From Microbacterium sp. MYb66 (GTDB taxonomy: Bacteria; Actinomycetota; Actinomycetes; Actinomycetales; Microbacteriaceae): 64,000 bases of DNA. Positions 1 to 8,136 of the stretch are shown here, piece by piece; positions within the stretch are counted from its first letter, which is position 1, and every line of letters begins with the position of its first letter. The position numbers and the translations under genes are program-made. The stretch covers positions 372,001-436,000 of the forward strand of contig NZ_PCOV01000002.1 in assembly GCF_002979435.1 (NCBI RefSeq), given 5' to 3'. The notes beneath the pieces were generated by a model, which saw only the letters and a program-made list of their open reading frames with translations, did not search any database and was not told the origin of the DNA.

Positions 1-28
1 AACCCCCGCCGCTTTCGCGACGGGGGTT
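1..28 (-). terminator. Terminator hairpin after tRNA-Arg
   Basis: Eight-base perfect arms (1-8 and 21-28) flank a 12-base loop. The hairpin lies just past the 3' end of the minus-strand tRNA-Arg and closely resembles the hairpin after tRNA-Ser(GCT) at 11460-11493, so it probably ends the tRNA transcript. The upstream edge is the window start, so the tail could not be examined. Confidence 0.75.
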
Positions 29-50
29 TCTGTACTGTCTCAACACAGTG

Positions 51-123
51 TGCGCCCGAAGGGACTCGAACCCCTAACCTTCTGATCCGTAGTCAGATGC
101 TCTATCCATTGAGCTACGGGCGC
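51..123 (-). tRNA. tRNA-Arg (anticodon ACG)
   Basis: Read on the minus strand this is a 73-base cloverleaf. The acceptor stem is GCGCCCG paired with CGGGCGC, the anticodon stem is TCTGA/TCAGA around the loop CTACGGA (anticodon ACG), the T arm carries GGTTCGAGTCC, and the discriminator base is A. CCA is not encoded. The ACG wobble A would normally be edited to inosine to read the CGN codons. Confidence 0.95.
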
Positions 124-186
124 CCAGCCCGCTCAGCGGGCCGTGGAACAGCCTACAACAGTCCCGACGCGAAAGCGAAACGAGGC

Positions 187-771
187 TCAGCCCTCCGCTG
201 CGGCGGCTTTCTGCTGCTTCTTCCGACGCTTCGCCTTCGCTCTCTGTTCGGACGAGAGAGCCTGCAGATCGACGAGTCGCAGCGCCTGCATCCGCGCTTC
301 GCGCATGCGGCCGTAGTCAGGATCCTGCTCGGGACGCATGCCCTCGACCCGCAGCCGTCGGTCGAGGTTGTGACGCACGTCGGCCCATGCCGCGTCTCTG
401 GCCTCCTCGACGATCTCGGCGAGACGCTCCCGGTCCTGCATCATCTCGCGCAGTCGCACGGCGACCCCGGTGGACTGCTTGGCTCGCCGACGGAGGTTGC
501 GCACGTCGCGGTCACGGTAGTCGTGGGTGCCCACCGGATCGGAGTGCCGGCCTCGGGCCCGCTTGCGCAGCGCAGTGACCGTGGCGGCTGCCTCTTCCGC
601 TTCTTCGGCCATCGCTCGAAGCGCCTCACGCGCGTCGTCGATGTACTTGTCCATGTCGAAGACCCCGTCTTCGGCGATGGTGCCGATGAGGATGTGGTTC
701 TTCACGGCGAGGCGCGCCGCAGCGGTCGCGATCGCGACGCCTTCGGCGATGGCATCCGCTGTCCGTCCCAC
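187..771 (-). CDS. Conserved actinobacterial protein, charged and helical
   Basis: This 194-residue protein has no signal peptide or membrane segment. I do not recognise a named domain. It is rich in Arg, Glu and Ala, with long predicted helices: a coiled-coil-like stretch at about residues 40-75, a second at about 95-130, and a Lys/Arg-rich tail (RAKAKRRKKQQK) that could bind nucleic acid. The GTG start is supported by a strong Shine-Dalgarno (GAGGAGGTACCG) five bases upstream. It lies between tRNA-Arg and a divergent dehydrogenase, with no evident operon partner. Similar Microbacterium proteins are sometimes labelled asparagine synthase, but I see no support here for such an activity. Confidence 0.75.
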   Translation of the reverse strand: MGRTADAIAEGVAIATAAARLAVKNHILIGTIAEDGVFDMDKYIDDAREALRAMAEEAEEAAATVTALRKRARGRHSDPVGTHDYRDRDVRNLRRRAKQSTGVAVRLREMMQDRERLAEIVEEARDAAWADVRHNLDRRLRVEGMRPEQDPDYGRMREARMQALRLVDLQALSSEQRAKAKRRKKQQKAAAAEG

Positions 772-901
772 CGGTACCTCCTCTCCTCGAGCGTACCGGT
801 ATCACTGCGGCCCGGTGTCGGCCAGAATGGTTCGGAATCAGCTTGCCCCACCCCTCAGACATCCGCGGGTTCGCCCCCGGATCGCGCGCCGCAGGAGACT
901 C

Positions 902-1741
902 ATGAAACACCTCGATCTCGCCGGCAGCACCACCGTGATCACCGGAGCCGCGAACGGCATGGGCGCCGACATCGCCCGCCTGCTGGCCGCCCGAGGCACG
1001 CACCTCGCCCTCCTCGATCACGACGGCGCAGCGCTCGCGTCCGTCGCCGCGGAGCTCGGCGGCACGCGGGTGACCACGCACATCGTCGACCTCCGCGACG
1101 ACGACGCCGTGTTCACCGCAGCCGCCGAGATCGGCGAGGCGCATCCGCAGATCAACGCCCTGATCACGTGCGCCGGCTCCTCGATGCTCGGCGACCTCGA
1201 CCAGCTCACGATGGAGGAGATGCGCTGGCTCACCGACGTGAACCTCTGGGGCACCGTGTCCATCACCAAAGCTCTGCTTCCTGCACTCCGCGCCGCTCCG
1301 GCCGCTCACATCACGCACCTCGCGAGCGTCTACGCCCTGGCCGCTCCGGCGGGGCGGATCCCCTACGCGATGAGCAAGTTCGCCGTACGGGCCTTCTCCG
1401 AAGCGCTGCGGCACGAGCTCGAAGGGACATCGGTCAGCGTCGGCGCCGTCTACCCTGCCGGCGTGCGCACCGGCATCATCCTGCACGGCCGATACGCGGC
1501 GGCGATCGACCCCTCCGTCGCCGCTCGTGCCGCGGAGGCGCAGGCCGCGATGTACCACACGGAGCCCGCGGAGGCCGCTGCGCGCATCGTGCGGGCGACC
1601 GAGCGACGGGCGGCCCGCACGATGGTCGGACGCGAGGCCCGACTGATCGATGTGCTCACGCGGCTCGCGCCCTCGTCGTATTGGCGGGTGATGCGGCGCC
1701 CGCTGCGGGAGGCGATCGACACGACGACGCCCGCGCGGTGA
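902..1741 (+). CDS. Short-chain dehydrogenase/reductase (SDR)
   Basis: A classical SDR of 279 residues. The nucleotide-binding glycine motif TGAANGMG is at residues 14-21, and the catalytic set is Ser142, Tyr155 and Lys159 (YAMSK). The usual NAG motif reads CAG here. The C-terminal part is specific to the subgroup, so the substrate cannot be named; this type commonly oxidises or reduces hydroxyl/keto groups with NAD(P)(H). The start was chosen at the ATG after the Shine-Dalgarno GCAGGAGACTC; the open frame runs upstream but lacks SDR sequence. It is convergent with the gene at 1767-2630 and apparently monocistronic. Confidence 0.88.
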   Translation: MKHLDLAGSTTVITGAANGMGADIARLLAARGTHLALLDHDGAALASVAAELGGTRVTTHIVDLRDDDAVFTAAAEIGEAHPQINALITCAGSSMLGDLDQLTMEEMRWLTDVNLWGTVSITKALLPALRAAPAAHITHLASVYALAAPAGRIPYAMSKFAVRAFSEALRHELEGTSVSVGAVYPAGVRTGIILHGRYAAAIDPSVAARAAEAQAAMYHTEPAEAAARIVRATERRAARTMVGREARLIDVLTRLAPSSYWRVMRRPLREAIDTTTPAR

Positions 1742-1766
1742 GTCGTCACGGCACCTGGGGCCGGAG

Positions 1767-2630
1767 TCAGCGGACCGCGCCGACCCAGATGCCCGAGGCC
1801 CACGCCTGCTGCTCGCCGTTGCAGCCGACCGAGCCCGGATAGCCCCGGACGACCGCCATGCAGTTGGCGAGGAACTCCGGATCGTTGCCGAACAGCGCCC
1901 CGTACGCACCGGACGACGTGAGGGCCCCCCACACCCGGAACTGATAGATGTGCGCGAGTTCGTGCGCCATCGCCCAGTTCAACCGGCCGGAGCTCCAGTT
2001 CACGATGTCGGCGCGGTACTTGATGTACCCGTTGCTGTTGGCGCAGGCCGGGGCGTTGCCGCCGGCACAGGACGATGATTCGTACAGCCCGACTCCGCCG
2101 CCGCCGACGAGATCGAGTGCGGCTCGCACGCGCGCGTATCCGTCCGGGCCGCTCGTCGACCAGGCGGGACCGCCGGGTCCGGAGCTCTGCGCCGCCTGCC
2201 AGGACGCGACCTCGGTTCCGACCTTGTCCACCAGTGCGTGGACCGTCGCGGTGGCCGCCGTCACCGTGTCGGGGTTCACCTTCTCGGCCAGCACGGTCTG
2301 CTGCGCCGAGAGCGCCGAAGCCAGATGCGCGGAGGTGTCGACCATCCCCTTCGCACGCTCGAGCGCGGTGCCCAAGGCAGCGATCTCGGTGAGGAACGCC
2401 GGACGGACCGCGAGCACGGATGCTCGGTCCGCTGTGTCCCGCTCGGCCCGTGCGACGGCTCCGTCCAGATAGTCGGTGCGCTGGCCGGCGTCGTGATACT
2501 GGTCGGTCAGAGCACGCAGTTCGGCCACGGCGGACGCGCGCTCCTGTTCGAGACCGTTCGCCCTGGCGTACACCCCGGCGGCCAGCAGGACCGATGCCGC
2601 GACCGCCACCGCCAGCGCACGCCGCATCAC
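1767..2630 (-). CDS. Membrane-anchored coiled-coil protein with HExxH metallopeptidase motif
   Basis: This 287-residue protein begins with an uncleaved-looking hydrophobic segment (residues 3-22). A helical Ala/Glu/Arg-rich region to about residue 150 follows, and then a C-terminal domain with the zinc-peptidase motif HELAH (His223, Glu224, His227). Glu252, in a PEFLAN context, could be the third metal ligand. Four cysteines in the C-terminal domain suggest disulfides and an extracytoplasmic site. It overlaps the upstream 81-residue gene by ATGA, so the two are probably translationally coupled and may pair through their coiled coils. The family is not one I can name. Peptidase activity is inferred from the motif. 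Confidence 0.7.
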   Translation of the reverse strand: MMRRALAVAVAASVLLAAGVYARANGLEQERASAVAELRALTDQYHDAGQRTDYLDGAVARAERDTADRASVLAVRPAFLTEIAALGTALERAKGMVDTSAHLASALSAQQTVLAEKVNPDTVTAATATVHALVDKVGTEVASWQAAQSSGPGGPAWSTSGPDGYARVRAALDLVGGGGVGLYESSSCAGGNAPACANSNGYIKYRADIVNWSSGRLNWAMAHELAHIYQFRVWGALTSSGAYGALFGNDPEFLANCMAVVRGYPGSVGCNGEQQAWASGIWVGAVR

Positions 2631-2872
2631 TGCAGGAACCCCGTCGTGTCGGCGATCTCCGCATCCTGTTCAGCGAGTTGCGAGCGCAGCGCCGTGAGCT
2701 TCTCCGCCAACGCGAGGTTCTCGCCGCGGGACTCGTCCAGGGCACGCTCGACCCGCACGATCTCCGCCTTGACCGCGGCGATCGCCGTCAGACGCTCCTG
2801 ATCGGCGATCGCGACGAGCGCGACTCCGCCGAGAAGCAACAGGCATCCGACCGCGACAGCAAGATTCCGCAT
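2627..2872 (-). CDS. Small membrane-anchored coiled-coil protein
   Basis: An 81-residue protein with one N-terminal membrane segment (about residues 4-23) followed by a heptad-like helix rich in Leu, Glu and Ala up to about residue 73. Topology is probably a short cytoplasmic tail with the helix outside. The start has a Shine-Dalgarno-like GGGAGCGAG immediately upstream, and a TATATT -10-like box lies about 60 bases further up. It is the first gene of a two-gene unit with the HExxH protein, overlapping it by four bases. Its shape recalls FtsB/FtsL-type proteins, but I see no specific similarity. Confidence 0.7.
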   Translation of the reverse strand: MRNLAVAVGCLLLLGGVALVAIADQERLTAIAAVKAEIVRVERALDESRGENLALAEKLTALRSQLAEQDAEIADTTGFLQ

Positions 2873-2983
2873 CTCGCTCCCCCAGGACAGCGCAACAGTT
2901 CCGGACCCACTCCGATCGCACCAATATACAACCGGAGGTGCCGCCGTTGTCCCCCGACTGCGCGCGACACAGGGCCGAGGCGG

Positions 2984-3649
2984 TCAGACCACCAGGTCGC
3001 TGCCGTCGGCGAGTCGTCGTTCGGCGGCGGACTGGCCGCTGGCGAGGTGGGCCGGGACGATCCGTCGCAGCGCGTCGGTGTCGCGCGCCTCCATCGCCTC
3101 GAGGATGATGCGATGCTCGTCCGCCATCGCGAGCAGATCGTCGTGCTGGCCGAACAACCATCGCAGACGGGTGAGGAAGACTGCGATGAGCTCGCCCAGC
3201 ATCTCGTTCGCCGCGAGCTCGACGGCGATCTCGTGGAACTCCGCCGCCGCGATCCGCGCCGACTCCGAGTCTCCGGTGCGGGCGGCCTCGAGTTCGCGCT
3301 CGTAGGCATCGCGGATGCGAGTGATGCCGAGCTCGTCGTGCCGTTCGGCGGCGAAGACGAAGATCAGGGTCTCGATGGCCTCGCGCACTTCGGCGAAGTC
3401 CCGGATGTCACGGTGCGTGAACTCGCGCACCACCGCCCAGGTGCGAGGCCGAGCGACCACGACGCCCTCGGCGACGAGCGTGCGGATGGCCTCGCGAACA
3501 GGAAGGCGGGAGACGTTGAGCTCGGCCGCGATATCGCGCTCGACCAGTCGGGATCCCGGGACCCGTCGGCCCAAGACAATGTCGTCGCGCAGGATCCTCG
3601 TGACCCTGACCGACTCGAGCTCAGTGCTCGCCCCCATAGCCCCCGCCAT
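2984..3649 (-). CDS. GntR-family transcriptional regulator, FCD (FadR) subfamily
   Basis: The 221-residue protein has an N-terminal winged helix-turn-helix (about residues 10-75, with the GntR signatures PGSRLVERDIAAEL and SRLPVREAIRTL). A helical FCD ligand-binding domain follows (about 85-205), with metal-ligand-like Asp/His residues around FHEIAVELAANE and DEHRIILEAM. FCD regulators usually sense organic acids or sugar acids. The gene appears leaderless: a -10-like GAGAAT sits six bases before the ATG, with TTGAGG 17 bases above it. A near-palindromic TTGGTATCCCAA just upstream may be its own operator. The effector and targets are unknown. Confidence 0.88.
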   Translation of the reverse strand: MAGAMGASTELESVRVTRILRDDIVLGRRVPGSRLVERDIAAELNVSRLPVREAIRTLVAEGVVVARPRTWAVVREFTHRDIRDFAEVREAIETLIFVFAAERHDELGITRIRDAYERELEAARTGDSESARIAAAEFHEIAVELAANEMLGELIAVFLTRLRWLFGQHDDLLAMADEHRIILEAMEARDTDALRRIVPAHLASGQSAAERRLADGSDLVV

Positions 3650-3655
3650 CTGGGC

Positions 3656-3699
3656 ATTCTCGCACTTCCCACGGTGTTCCTCAACTTTTGGTATCCCAA
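3656..3699 (-). promoter_or_regulatory. Promoter and candidate operator of the gntR gene
   Basis: On the minus strand the -35 is TTGAGG (3679-3684), the spacer is 17 bases, and the -10 is GAGAAT (3656-3661). The ATG follows after six bases. Four bases above the -35 lies TTGGTATCCCAA (3688-3699), which is symmetric at 10 of 12 positions with intact TTGG/CCAA arms, as in many GntR/FadR-type operators. Autoregulation is inferred. Confidence 0.5.
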
Positions 3700-3766
3700 C
3701 ACGCCCGGGCCGCCGTCGGGCGCACGAGGGTTCCCACGATCCCTCGCCCGCCCGAGGCGGTCGAGG

Positions 3767-4408
3767 TCAGGGCAGGCGGTTCGCGAGGGCGAGGTTCGCG
3801 GTCAGCTCATCGGAGTTCTGCTTCACCACGTACGCCGGACGGTCGCGCTCGACCCGCCACGACTCGCTGAGCGGTCCGACGTTGACGGTGTCGAATCCGG
3901 CCTCGTCGTAGAAGCGCGTGACGAAGGCGACGGCTTCGGCGTCATCCCCGGCCGTGGCGAGAGCGCGCCGATCGGGAGCCCCCGCAGGGCGGGCATCGGC
4001 GGTGATCTCCGATGCGTAGATGTGGTTGAACGCCTTCGCGATCTTCGACGTGGGAAGGGCGCGCTGCACCAGCTCCGAGGTCGTGGTCTCCCCCTTGTCG
4101 AGGGCTTCGATGTGCCCGTCGCGCTCGAAGTAGTAGTTGTTGGTGTCGAGGACGATCTTTCCGGCGAGCTGCTCGGCCGGGAGCTCGCCGATCGCGCGCA
4201 GCGGCACCGTGACGACCGCGATGTCGGCCGCCGCCGCGGCGTCTTCGGCAGTGGCGGCCTTGGCCCGCGGTCCGAGCTCGGCGACCAGATCGGCGAGCGT
4301 CTCCGGTCCGCGCGAGTTCGCGATCACCACGTCATAGCCGTTCGCCACCGCCACGCGGGCGACCTGGCTGCCGATGTGTCCTGCACCGATGATTCCGAGA
4401 GTTGTCAT
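3767..4408 (-). CDS. NADPH-dependent F420 reductase-like oxidoreductase
   Basis: A 213-residue protein with an N-terminal Rossmann fold: GAGHIG at residues 8-13, then ANSRGPETL, a stretch usual for NADP-binding F420 reductase-like (F420_oxidored) proteins. The middle contains VLDTNNYY and the conserved KAFNHIYA segment seen in this family. Family members either transfer hydride between NADPH and F420 or act as NAD(P)-dependent reductases of unknown substrate, and the true cofactor partner cannot be told from sequence. It lies upstream of gntR on the same strand with 117 bases between, so joint transcription is possible but gntR has its own promoter. Confidence 0.82.
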   Translation of the reverse strand: MTTLGIIGAGHIGSQVARVAVANGYDVVIANSRGPETLADLVAELGPRAKAATAEDAAAAADIAVVTVPLRAIGELPAEQLAGKIVLDTNNYYFERDGHIEALDKGETTTSELVQRALPTSKIAKAFNHIYASEITADARPAGAPDRRALATAGDDAEAVAFVTRFYDEAGFDTVNVGPLSESWRVERDRPAYVVKQNSDELTANLALANRLP

Positions 4409-4466
4409 GCTGGGCCCAACGTCCGACGCGCGGGACTATTCCCCTCGCGTCTTCCGTGACCGGAAC

Positions 4467-5408
4467 TCAGAGAGCGCGCAGCAGGCTCTCCTCGGTGCGG
4501 CGGTATCCGAGCCCCTCGTAGAGCTCGACGGCCGCCGTGTTGAAACCGAACACGTGCAGGCCGATCGAATCGGCACCGAGCCGGCGGGCCTCGCGCTCGG
4601 CAGCATGCATGAGCTCGCGCCCGTACCCCTTGCGCCGCTGATCCGCAGCGACCTCGATGTCGAGGATGAACGCGTGCGGCCGACCGTCGCGCACCCGCAT
4701 GCCGAGCCAGAGGATGCCGACCTCGGTGCCGTCGACGGATGCCGTGAACAGCTTCTGCCCCTCGGTGTCCAGCCCGTCCGGCAGCTCCTTCACCATCTGA
4801 CGATGCGATTCGGCCGCCGCGCCCTCCGGCGTGTACCGGCCGGACGCGGCGAGGTCCCGGGCGAATCCCTCCTCGGACGCCTCGAGGAAGCGCGGGAACC
4901 GCTCCGGTGTCATCGGCGACACCTGGACGTGCGGGGCGACCTCGCGATCAGGCAGGGGCTCGATCACCATCTGTATCGAGGCGACCTCGAACCCGCGCCC
5001 GCCGACGAGGGCACGACCGGCCGCATCCTGGGGGAAGAGCGGCGCGCCGATCTGGGTGGCACCCATGTCACCGGCGATGGCGAGGAGCCTCCCGAGCAGA
5101 CCGTCGTTCTGCGCATCGGTCAGTGCCGTCCCGACGACGAGGTCGAGGAGGAACAGCCTCTGACCGCTGAGGACCAGCCAGAGCGTGCCGAGCTCGCCCT
5201 CCTCATCGTCGACGATGCGCAGGATCCGGGCGGTCGGAGTGGCGTGACCCTCCGGCAGCAAGCCCTCGAGGTAGCTGTCGGCGTAGTCCACGGCATCGGC
5301 CCCGACGCGCATGCCGGAGGCCCTGTTGCCGTCGATGAGACGCTGCCGTGCGGCTGTCCGCCACTCGTCGAAGCGTTCGGCGGGCAGCGGCGTCAGGTGC
5401 AGGGACAT
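4467..5408 (-). CDS. Tandem GNAT-domain N-acetyltransferase
   Basis: The 313-residue protein has two GNAT-fold halves, as in mycothiol synthase-like and aminoglycoside-type tandem acetyltransferases. The N-terminal half lacks a clear acetyl-CoA motif and looks degenerate. The C-terminal half (about residues 160-313) has the pyrophosphate-binding signature RRKGYGRELM and the closing motif NTAAVELYEGLGY. Only the second half is therefore likely to bind acetyl-CoA. The acceptor is unknown. The ATG at 5408 was chosen because GNAT homology begins right after it; the open frame upstream reads through the antisense of sufU. It is 16 bases downstream of sufU and could be cotranscribed. Confidence 0.85.
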   Translation of the reverse strand: MSLHLTPLPAERFDEWRTAARQRLIDGNRASGMRVGADAVDYADSYLEGLLPEGHATPTARILRIVDDEEGELGTLWLVLSGQRLFLLDLVVGTALTDAQNDGLLGRLLAIAGDMGATQIGAPLFPQDAAGRALVGGRGFEVASIQMVIEPLPDREVAPHVQVSPMTPERFPRFLEASEEGFARDLAASGRYTPEGAAAESHRQMVKELPDGLDTEGQKLFTASVDGTEVGILWLGMRVRDGRPHAFILDIEVAADQRRKGYGRELMHAAEREARRLGADSIGLHVFGFNTAAVELYEGLGYRRTEESLLRAL

Positions 5409-5424
5409 GCGTCCATCCTGCCTC

Positions 5425-5859
5425 TCAGCTGCGGGTGAGCGCGTCTTCCGCTGCGACCCAGGCGAGCATGGCGCACTTGACGCGTGCGACGTACTTCGAC
5501 ACCCCGCCGAGTGCGGCGGCGTCGCCGAGCAGCTCCTCATCGGGCTCGATCTTCCCGCGGGAGCGCATCGCTTCGCGGAAGGCCGCGATCCGGACCTCGA
5601 GATCCTCGACCGTGAGCCCCTCGGCGAGCTCGGCGAGCAGCGACGCCGACGCCTGGGAGATCGCGCACCCGTGACCCTCCCACGCGATCGCCTCGACACT
5701 GCCGTCCGCATCCCGATGCACCTGCAGGGTGATCTCGTCTCCGCATGTCGGGTTCAGCTGGTGCGACTGCGCCGCGATCTCCTCCCGCAACCCGTAGCCG
5801 TGCGGGGTGCGCGAGTGGTCCAGGATCAACTCTTGATACAGGTTCTGCAGGTCGCTCAT
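5425..5859 (-). CDS. sufU: Iron-sulfur cluster assembly scaffold SufU
   Basis: A 144-residue SufU/IscU-fold protein with three conserved cysteines, Cys39 (NPTCGDE), Cys65 (GHGCAIS) and Cys129 (RVKCAM), plus Asp41. In SufU these bind zinc and accept sulfur from the SufS persulfide. The GHGCAISQAS stretch and the insert between Cys65 and Cys129 mark it as SufU rather than IscU. The start codon overlaps the sufS stop as ATGA, so translation is coupled. The SufBCD complex is not in the window. Confidence 0.95.
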   Translation of the reverse strand: MSDLQNLYQELILDHSRTPHGYGLREEIAAQSHQLNPTCGDEITLQVHRDADGSVEAIAWEGHGCAISQASASLLAELAEGLTVEDLEVRIAAFREAMRSRGKIEPDEELLGDAAALGGVSKYVARVKCAMLAWVAAEDALTRS

Positions 5860-7163
5860 GCGCCCCTCCGGAAGAAGTCGATGGCACCGGCGACGCCTTC
5901 GATCACGGCATCCACCTCGGCATCGGTCGTGTACAGGTAGGTGCTCGCCCTGGTCGAGGAGGTCACACCGAGACGCCGGTGCAGGGGCTGGGCGCAGTGG
6001 TGGCCGACGCGCACCGCGATGCCCAGGTCGTCGAGGAACTGCCCCACATCGTGGGAGTGGATGCCGGCGACGTCGAAGCTCGCGAGTCCGACCCGAGGCA
6101 GGTCGATCCCGGCGCCGAGCACGCGGACGCCGTCGATCGCACTCAGCCCGTCGACGAGGCGCCGGCCGAACGCGGCCTCGTGCGCCGCGATGCGGGGCAT
6201 GCCCACCTCGGTCAGGTAGCCCACTGCCGCGGCGAGCGCGATCGCCTGGGATACCCGCTGGGTCCCGGCCTCGAAGCGCTGCGGCGGCGGGAGGTACTCG
6301 GCCTCGGTCGTGGTGACCGTCGTGATCATCGACCCCCCGGTCAGGAACGGGGGCATCGCGGCGAGCACGTCGCGGCGGCCGTAGAGGGCACCGATGCCGG
6401 TGGGGCCGAGCATCTTGTGCCCGGACAGCACAGCGAAGTCGACGTCGAGCGCGCGGACGTCGAGCGGCAGGTGCGGTGCCGACTGGCAGGCGTCGAGCAG
6501 CGTCAGCGCGCCGACTCCGCGGGCGAGCGCGACCAGGGTGTCGACCGGGTTGATGACGCCGAGCACGTTGGAGACGTGGGTGAAAGCGACGAGCTTCGTC
6601 CGCGCGGTGATGAGATCCGCGGCGACGTCGAGCCGCAGCGCTCCTTCGTCGTCGAGGGGGATGACCTTCAGGGTCGCGCCGGTGCGGGCCGCGAGCTCCT
6701 GCCACGGGATGAGGTTCGCGTGGTGCTCCATCTCGGTGGTCACGATCTCGTCGCCCTCGCGGAGACGAAGTCGCTCTGCGGCTGCTCCCCCGCGCCCGAG
6801 CGAGGCGTTCGACAGCGAGTAGGCGACGAGGTTGATCGCCTCGGTGGCGTTCGAGGTCCAGACGATCTCGTCGTCATCGGCGCCCACGAAGCGGGCGACG
6901 GCCGCCCTGGCATCCTCGAACAGCTCCGTCGCCTCGGCGGCGAGCGTGTGCGCGCCGCGGTGCACGGCGGAGTTCATGGAGGTCGCGAAGTCGCGTTCGG
7001 CATCCAGCACGGCGATCGGACGCTGAGACGTCGCGCCGGAATCCAGGTAGACGAGCGGGTGACCGTGCACCTGCGCGGCGAGGATCGGGAAGTCCCCGCG
7101 GATGCGCCGCACCTCGGCTTCGTTCAGCGGGGCGAGCACGTCGACTCCAGGAGAAACGCTCAT
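5856..7163 (-). CDS. sufS: Cysteine desulfurase SufS
   Basis: A 435-residue group II (SufS-type) PLP-dependent desulfurase that removes sulfur from cysteine to supply Fe-S cluster assembly. The PLP lysine is Lys250 in SGHKMLGPTG. The persulfide-forming cysteine is Cys390 in VGHHCAQP. TSNATEAINLV and the ARTKLVAFTHVSNVLG segment are typical of the family. I chose ATG 7163 rather than the frame's earlier start because homologues begin near this point and GGAA precedes it. It forms a two-gene unit with sufU. Confidence 0.95.
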   Translation of the reverse strand: MSVSPGVDVLAPLNEAEVRRIRGDFPILAAQVHGHPLVYLDSGATSQRPIAVLDAERDFATSMNSAVHRGAHTLAAEATELFEDARAAVARFVGADDDEIVWTSNATEAINLVAYSLSNASLGRGGAAAERLRLREGDEIVTTEMEHHANLIPWQELAARTGATLKVIPLDDEGALRLDVAADLITARTKLVAFTHVSNVLGVINPVDTLVALARGVGALTLLDACQSAPHLPLDVRALDVDFAVLSGHKMLGPTGIGALYGRRDVLAAMPPFLTGGSMITTVTTTEAEYLPPPQRFEAGTQRVSQAIALAAAVGYLTEVGMPRIAAHEAAFGRRLVDGLSAIDGVRVLGAGIDLPRVGLASFDVAGIHSHDVGQFLDDLGIAVRVGHHCAQPLHRRLGVTSSTRASTYLYTTDAEVDAVIEGVAGAIDFFRRGA

Positions 7164-7206
7164 CGTTCCAGTTTCCCACCTGCGAGGGGCGGGAGGGCGC
7201 AGTCCG

Positions 7207-7602
7207 TCAGCGTCCGTCACTCAGGAGCGGGTCGAGCGTGCGGCGGTCGGCCTCTTCGTCGTAGCGATCCTGCGCGAGCCGCACGTCCTCGACATGCGAC
7301 TCCGCCCAGACCTGCAGCGCCTGGAGCGGCTCGTGCAGCGTGCGGCCGAGCGGGGTGAGCCGGTAGCGGGAGTGCCCGTCCGCATCCGTCGCGCGGTCCA
7401 CCATCCCGTCCCGCTCCAGCGCGCGGAGGGTGTCGACGAGGACCTTCTTCGCGATGCCGTCGACCCGGTGGTGCAGCTCGCCGAAGCGCAAGGGCTCCTC
7501 GTGCAGGAGAACGACGATCATCGCCGTCCACTTGTTCGCGATCCGCGCGAGGGAAGCCCGGGAAGGGCATCGGGCCGAGAAGACCGTCCACTCCGTCGAC
7601 AT
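7207..7602 (-). CDS. HxlR-family winged-helix regulator
   Basis: A 131-residue HxlR-type winged helix protein. NKWTAMIVVLLHEEPLRFGE begins the DNA-binding fold, and the later HSRYRLTPLGRTL stretch is characteristic of the family. A cysteine at residue 12, just ahead of the fold, is at the position where some HxlR proteins sense redox or electrophiles. It is divergent from an NTF2-like gene with 88 bases between, the usual layout for an HxlR regulator and its target. The nucleotide sequence shows no clear operator palindrome. Confidence 0.88.
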   Translation of the reverse strand: MSTEWTVFSARCPSRASLARIANKWTAMIVVLLHEEPLRFGELHHRVDGIAKKVLVDTLRALERDGMVDRATDADGHSRYRLTPLGRTLHEPLQALQVWAESHVEDVRLAQDRYDEEADRRTLDPLLSDGR

Positions 7603-7690
7603 GCGCCGCTCCTCCCGGTGACGTTGAAGTAACCACGCCCTGATCGAGACGCTGGATGCCCACAGTACAGACCCATCGAGGAGGAGCATC

Positions 7691-8083
7691 ATGTCGGCGA
7701 TCGACGTCGTAGGACAGTACGGTGCGGCCATGGCCGCAGGAGACATCGAGGCGCTTGCCGCGACCTTCCAGCCGGATGCCGTATGGCACCAGCCCGGCGC
7801 GAACCAGGTGTCGGGAGACCACGTCGGACTCCACGCGATCCTCGCCCACCTCGGTCGGTTCATGACGCTGAGCGGAGGAACGTTCGTGCTCGAGACCGAC
7901 TCGGCCACCGAGAGCGGCGACCTCGTGTCGGCGACCGTGCGGTTCCGCGCACAGCGGGCAGGTCACGACGACCTCGATCAGCACGGTGTCGATGTCTTCC
8001 GTGTCGTCGACGGCCGGATCGCGGAGGTCTGGCTCATGAGCGAAGACCAGGACGCGGAGGACCGCTTCTGGGGTCAGGTCTGA
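7691..8083 (+). CDS. NTF2-like/SnoaL-like protein
   Basis: A 130-residue protein of the NTF2-like superfamily (cone-shaped alpha+beta barrel). It has the typical early pattern of helix, then FQPDAVWHQPGANQVSGDH, and the later strand pattern DVFRVVDGRIAEVWLMSEDQDAEDRFW. Such proteins act as isomerases, cyclases, hydrolases or binding proteins, so the activity cannot be assigned. The start has an excellent Shine-Dalgarno (GAGGAGGAGCATC). Its divergent HxlR neighbour probably regulates it. Confidence 0.85.
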   Translation: MSAIDVVGQYGAAMAAGDIEALAATFQPDAVWHQPGANQVSGDHVGLHAILAHLGRFMTLSGGTFVLETDSATESGDLVSATVRFRAQRAGHDDLDQHGVDVFRVVDGRIAEVWLMSEDQDAEDRFWGQV

Positions 8084-8136
8084 CAGTGCGTCCAGGGGTG
8101 CTCGCGCCGCGGCTCGTGCACCCCTAGGCTCGCACC

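Noticed and set aside
187..771. Asparagine synthase label for the charged helical protein
   Set aside because: No glutaminase or synthetase motifs are present, and the length is far too short.
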